Source: Campylobacterota bacterium (lineage in GTDB: Bacteria > Campylobacterota > Campylobacteria > Campylobacterales > Sulfurovaceae). Taken from it: a DNA stretch of 13,739 nt. Position numbers and translations under genes: made by a program. This document shows, one piece after another, positions 13,072 through 13,739 of the stretch. Below the pieces are notes generated by a model. The model saw only the letters and a program-made list of their open reading frames with translations, did not search any database and was not told where the DNA came from. The stretch covers positions 1 through 13,739 of the forward strand of contig JAHZJZ010000267.1 of assembly GCA_022600655.1 (NCBI GenBank), read 5' to 3'. Each line of letters begins with the position of its first letter. The stretch's first letter is position 1.

Positions 13072-13077
13072 CATTAT
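13072..13077 (-). promoter_or_regulatory. Candidate promoter for gltA
   Basis: TATAAT on the minus strand lies 33 bases before the gltA start; TTTAAC 16 bases further upstream is a partial -35 match. The rest of the 181-base gap up to the LprI-like gene is A/T-rich, with an imperfect inverted repeat (ATTCAA at 13167-13172, TTGAAT at 13183-13188) and no coding signal. Confidence 0.5.
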
Positions 13078-13219
13078 AACGGAGCTAAATAAATGTTAAA
13101 GCTGTTTTGATTGCATAACACTTTAAGATACTAGTAACTTTATAAATGTGATAAGAAATTGGTCAGATTCAAAAAAATAGTATTGAATTTGGTTAATTTC
13201 CACACTCTCTTAGCTTTAA

Positions 13220-13609
13220 TTACAATTCTGAGTCTTTAACATACTTCTTAAGCTGCTCAACCCTTTGCTGCGTTAACTCTGTTTTAGCGTTATTGAAAAG
13301 TAATCCATACATGCTTCCAAAACACATGCGTGTATCACCACCTTCACAAGAGAATATGGTCTCTAACTCAGCATCACGAAATTTAATCCATGCCCGTTGG
13401 GATGTTTTTAAATTTTTCAAATAGGTTTCATCCTCTTTTTTCTTAGCTCGTAGCTCTTTATAGACACTGTTAAGTTCTTTGTCTGCTTTTTGAAAATCTT
13501 CATAGGCACACTGGTTCATCTCTATCTGTGTACCGTCCTCTTTACACTCTATGGCGTAAAGAGACGTACTTAAAAGTAGTGTCATTGCAATGGTTGTTAT
13601 TTTTTTCAT
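13220..13609 (-). CDS. Secreted LprI-like (DUF1311) protein
   Basis: A 129-residue protein of the DUF1311 / lysozyme inhibitor LprI N-terminal family. The signal peptide (about 1-19, ending LYA before IEC) predicts export. The mature domain shows the family pattern: Cys22 near the N-terminus, MNQCAYEDFQKAD (31-43) with Cys34, a Lys/Glu-rich helix DKELNSVYKELRAK, then LKTSQRAWIKFRDAE (67-81). Cys88 and Cys96 complete two probable disulfides. Members in mycobacteria inhibit lysozyme, but most bacterial members are uncharacterised, so only an envelope role is claimed. AAAGGA lies about 8 bases before the ATG, with a TATAAT at 13646-13641. It is upstream of gltA on the same strand, but the 181-base gap with a separate gltA promoter argues against an operon. 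Confidence 0.88.
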   Translation of the reverse strand: MKKITTIAMTLLLSTSLYAIECKEDGTQIEMNQCAYEDFQKADKELNSVYKELRAKKKEDETYLKNLKTSQRAWIKFRDAELETIFSCEGGDTRMCFGSMYGLLFNNAKTELTQQRVEQLKKYVKDSEL

Positions 13610-13640
13610 AAGTTGTCCTTTTTTATTTTTATTAGTTAGT

Positions 13641-13646
13641 ATTATA
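13641..13646 (-). promoter_or_regulatory. Candidate -10 box for the LprI-like gene
   Basis: TATAAT on the minus strand, 31 bases before the ATG at 13609. No -35 box was recognised. The region up to the right edge is A/T-rich and holds no supported gene. Confidence 0.45.
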
Positions 13647-13715
13647 TCTTAACTATATTTTTTTTCATCATAAGATAAACAGTTAAATTCCTTTTTTAAA
13701 TTAAATCTATCCTTG

Positions 13716-13739
13716 TTAAAAATAAATAATTATTTTTAA
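13716..13739. repeat. Perfect A/T inverted repeat at the right edge
   Basis: TTAAAAATAA (13716-13725) and TTATTTTTAA (13730-13739) are exact reverse complements with a 4-base spacer. It could be part of a terminator or promoter whose remainder lies outside the window; in DNA this A/T-rich a chance match is also likely. Confidence 0.25.

Noticed and set aside
1..13739. tRNA, rRNA, riboswitch or CRISPR array
   Set aside because: No cloverleaf, rRNA-like, riboswitch core or repeat-spacer pattern was recognised on either strand; intergenic gaps are all below 190 bases.

Overview
The window is AT-rich and densely coded, with short spacers, TATAAT-type -10 boxes and few good -35 boxes. Its gene set points to a free-living member of the Campylobacterota, probably Sulfurovum- or Sulfurimonas-like. 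Lineage clues are a stand-alone DUF234 protein, a two-subunit GMC dehydrogenase resembling Campylobacter jejuni Cj0414/Cj0415, a fused secreted MsrB-MsrA and a 427-residue citrate synthase. This placement rests on family recognition, not on a database search.

Layout. Positions 1-66 hold what may be the 3' end of a membrane-protein gene. Positions 156-2998 (+) hold secreted methionine sulfoxide reductase MsrB-MsrA, then a geranylgeranyl-reductase-type flavoprotein abutting a lipoprotein DNA/RNA endonuclease. A 17-bp hairpin separates this block from a minus-strand Rpn-family nuclease (3051-3824). Divergent from that nuclease is the DUF234 gene (4003-4917), whose stop overlaps the stop of the GMC dehydrogenase. 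The dehydrogenase and its Tat-targeted small subunit (4914-7093, -) form a translationally coupled pair. A Cys-rich lipoprotein gene (7202-7399, +) is divergent from the pair. A KefB-type antiporter (7465-9060), a second Rpn nuclease (9137-9943), an OmpA-like protein (10040-11632), citrate synthase (11755-13038) and a secreted LprI-like protein (13220-13609) all lie on the minus strand.

Most genes are housekeeping, redox or envelope functions. Several products act outside the cytoplasm: MsrBA repairs oxidised methionine, the dehydrogenase pair feeds electrons to respiration, the endonuclease and Cys-rich peptide are lipoproteins, and OmpA and the LprI-like protein are envelope proteins.

The most interesting signal is in the two Rpn paralogs. 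Each carries, about 70% of the way through the gene, the same internal ribosome binding site (AAAGGAG, 5-nt spacer, ATG) in frame. This would start a 60- or 70-residue C-terminal protein. It matches the E. coli arrangement in which a toxic long Rpn nuclease is restrained by a short intragenic antitoxin. The two genes also share a conserved upstream block with paired TGACA motifs. Other points of interest are the lipoprotein with four KCG motifs, one inside EGKCG as in bufferin/HvfA-type metallopeptides; a Cys triad in the dehydrogenase suggesting a 3Fe-4S cluster; and a palindromic dispersed-repeat-like sequence forming the end of the small-subunit gene.
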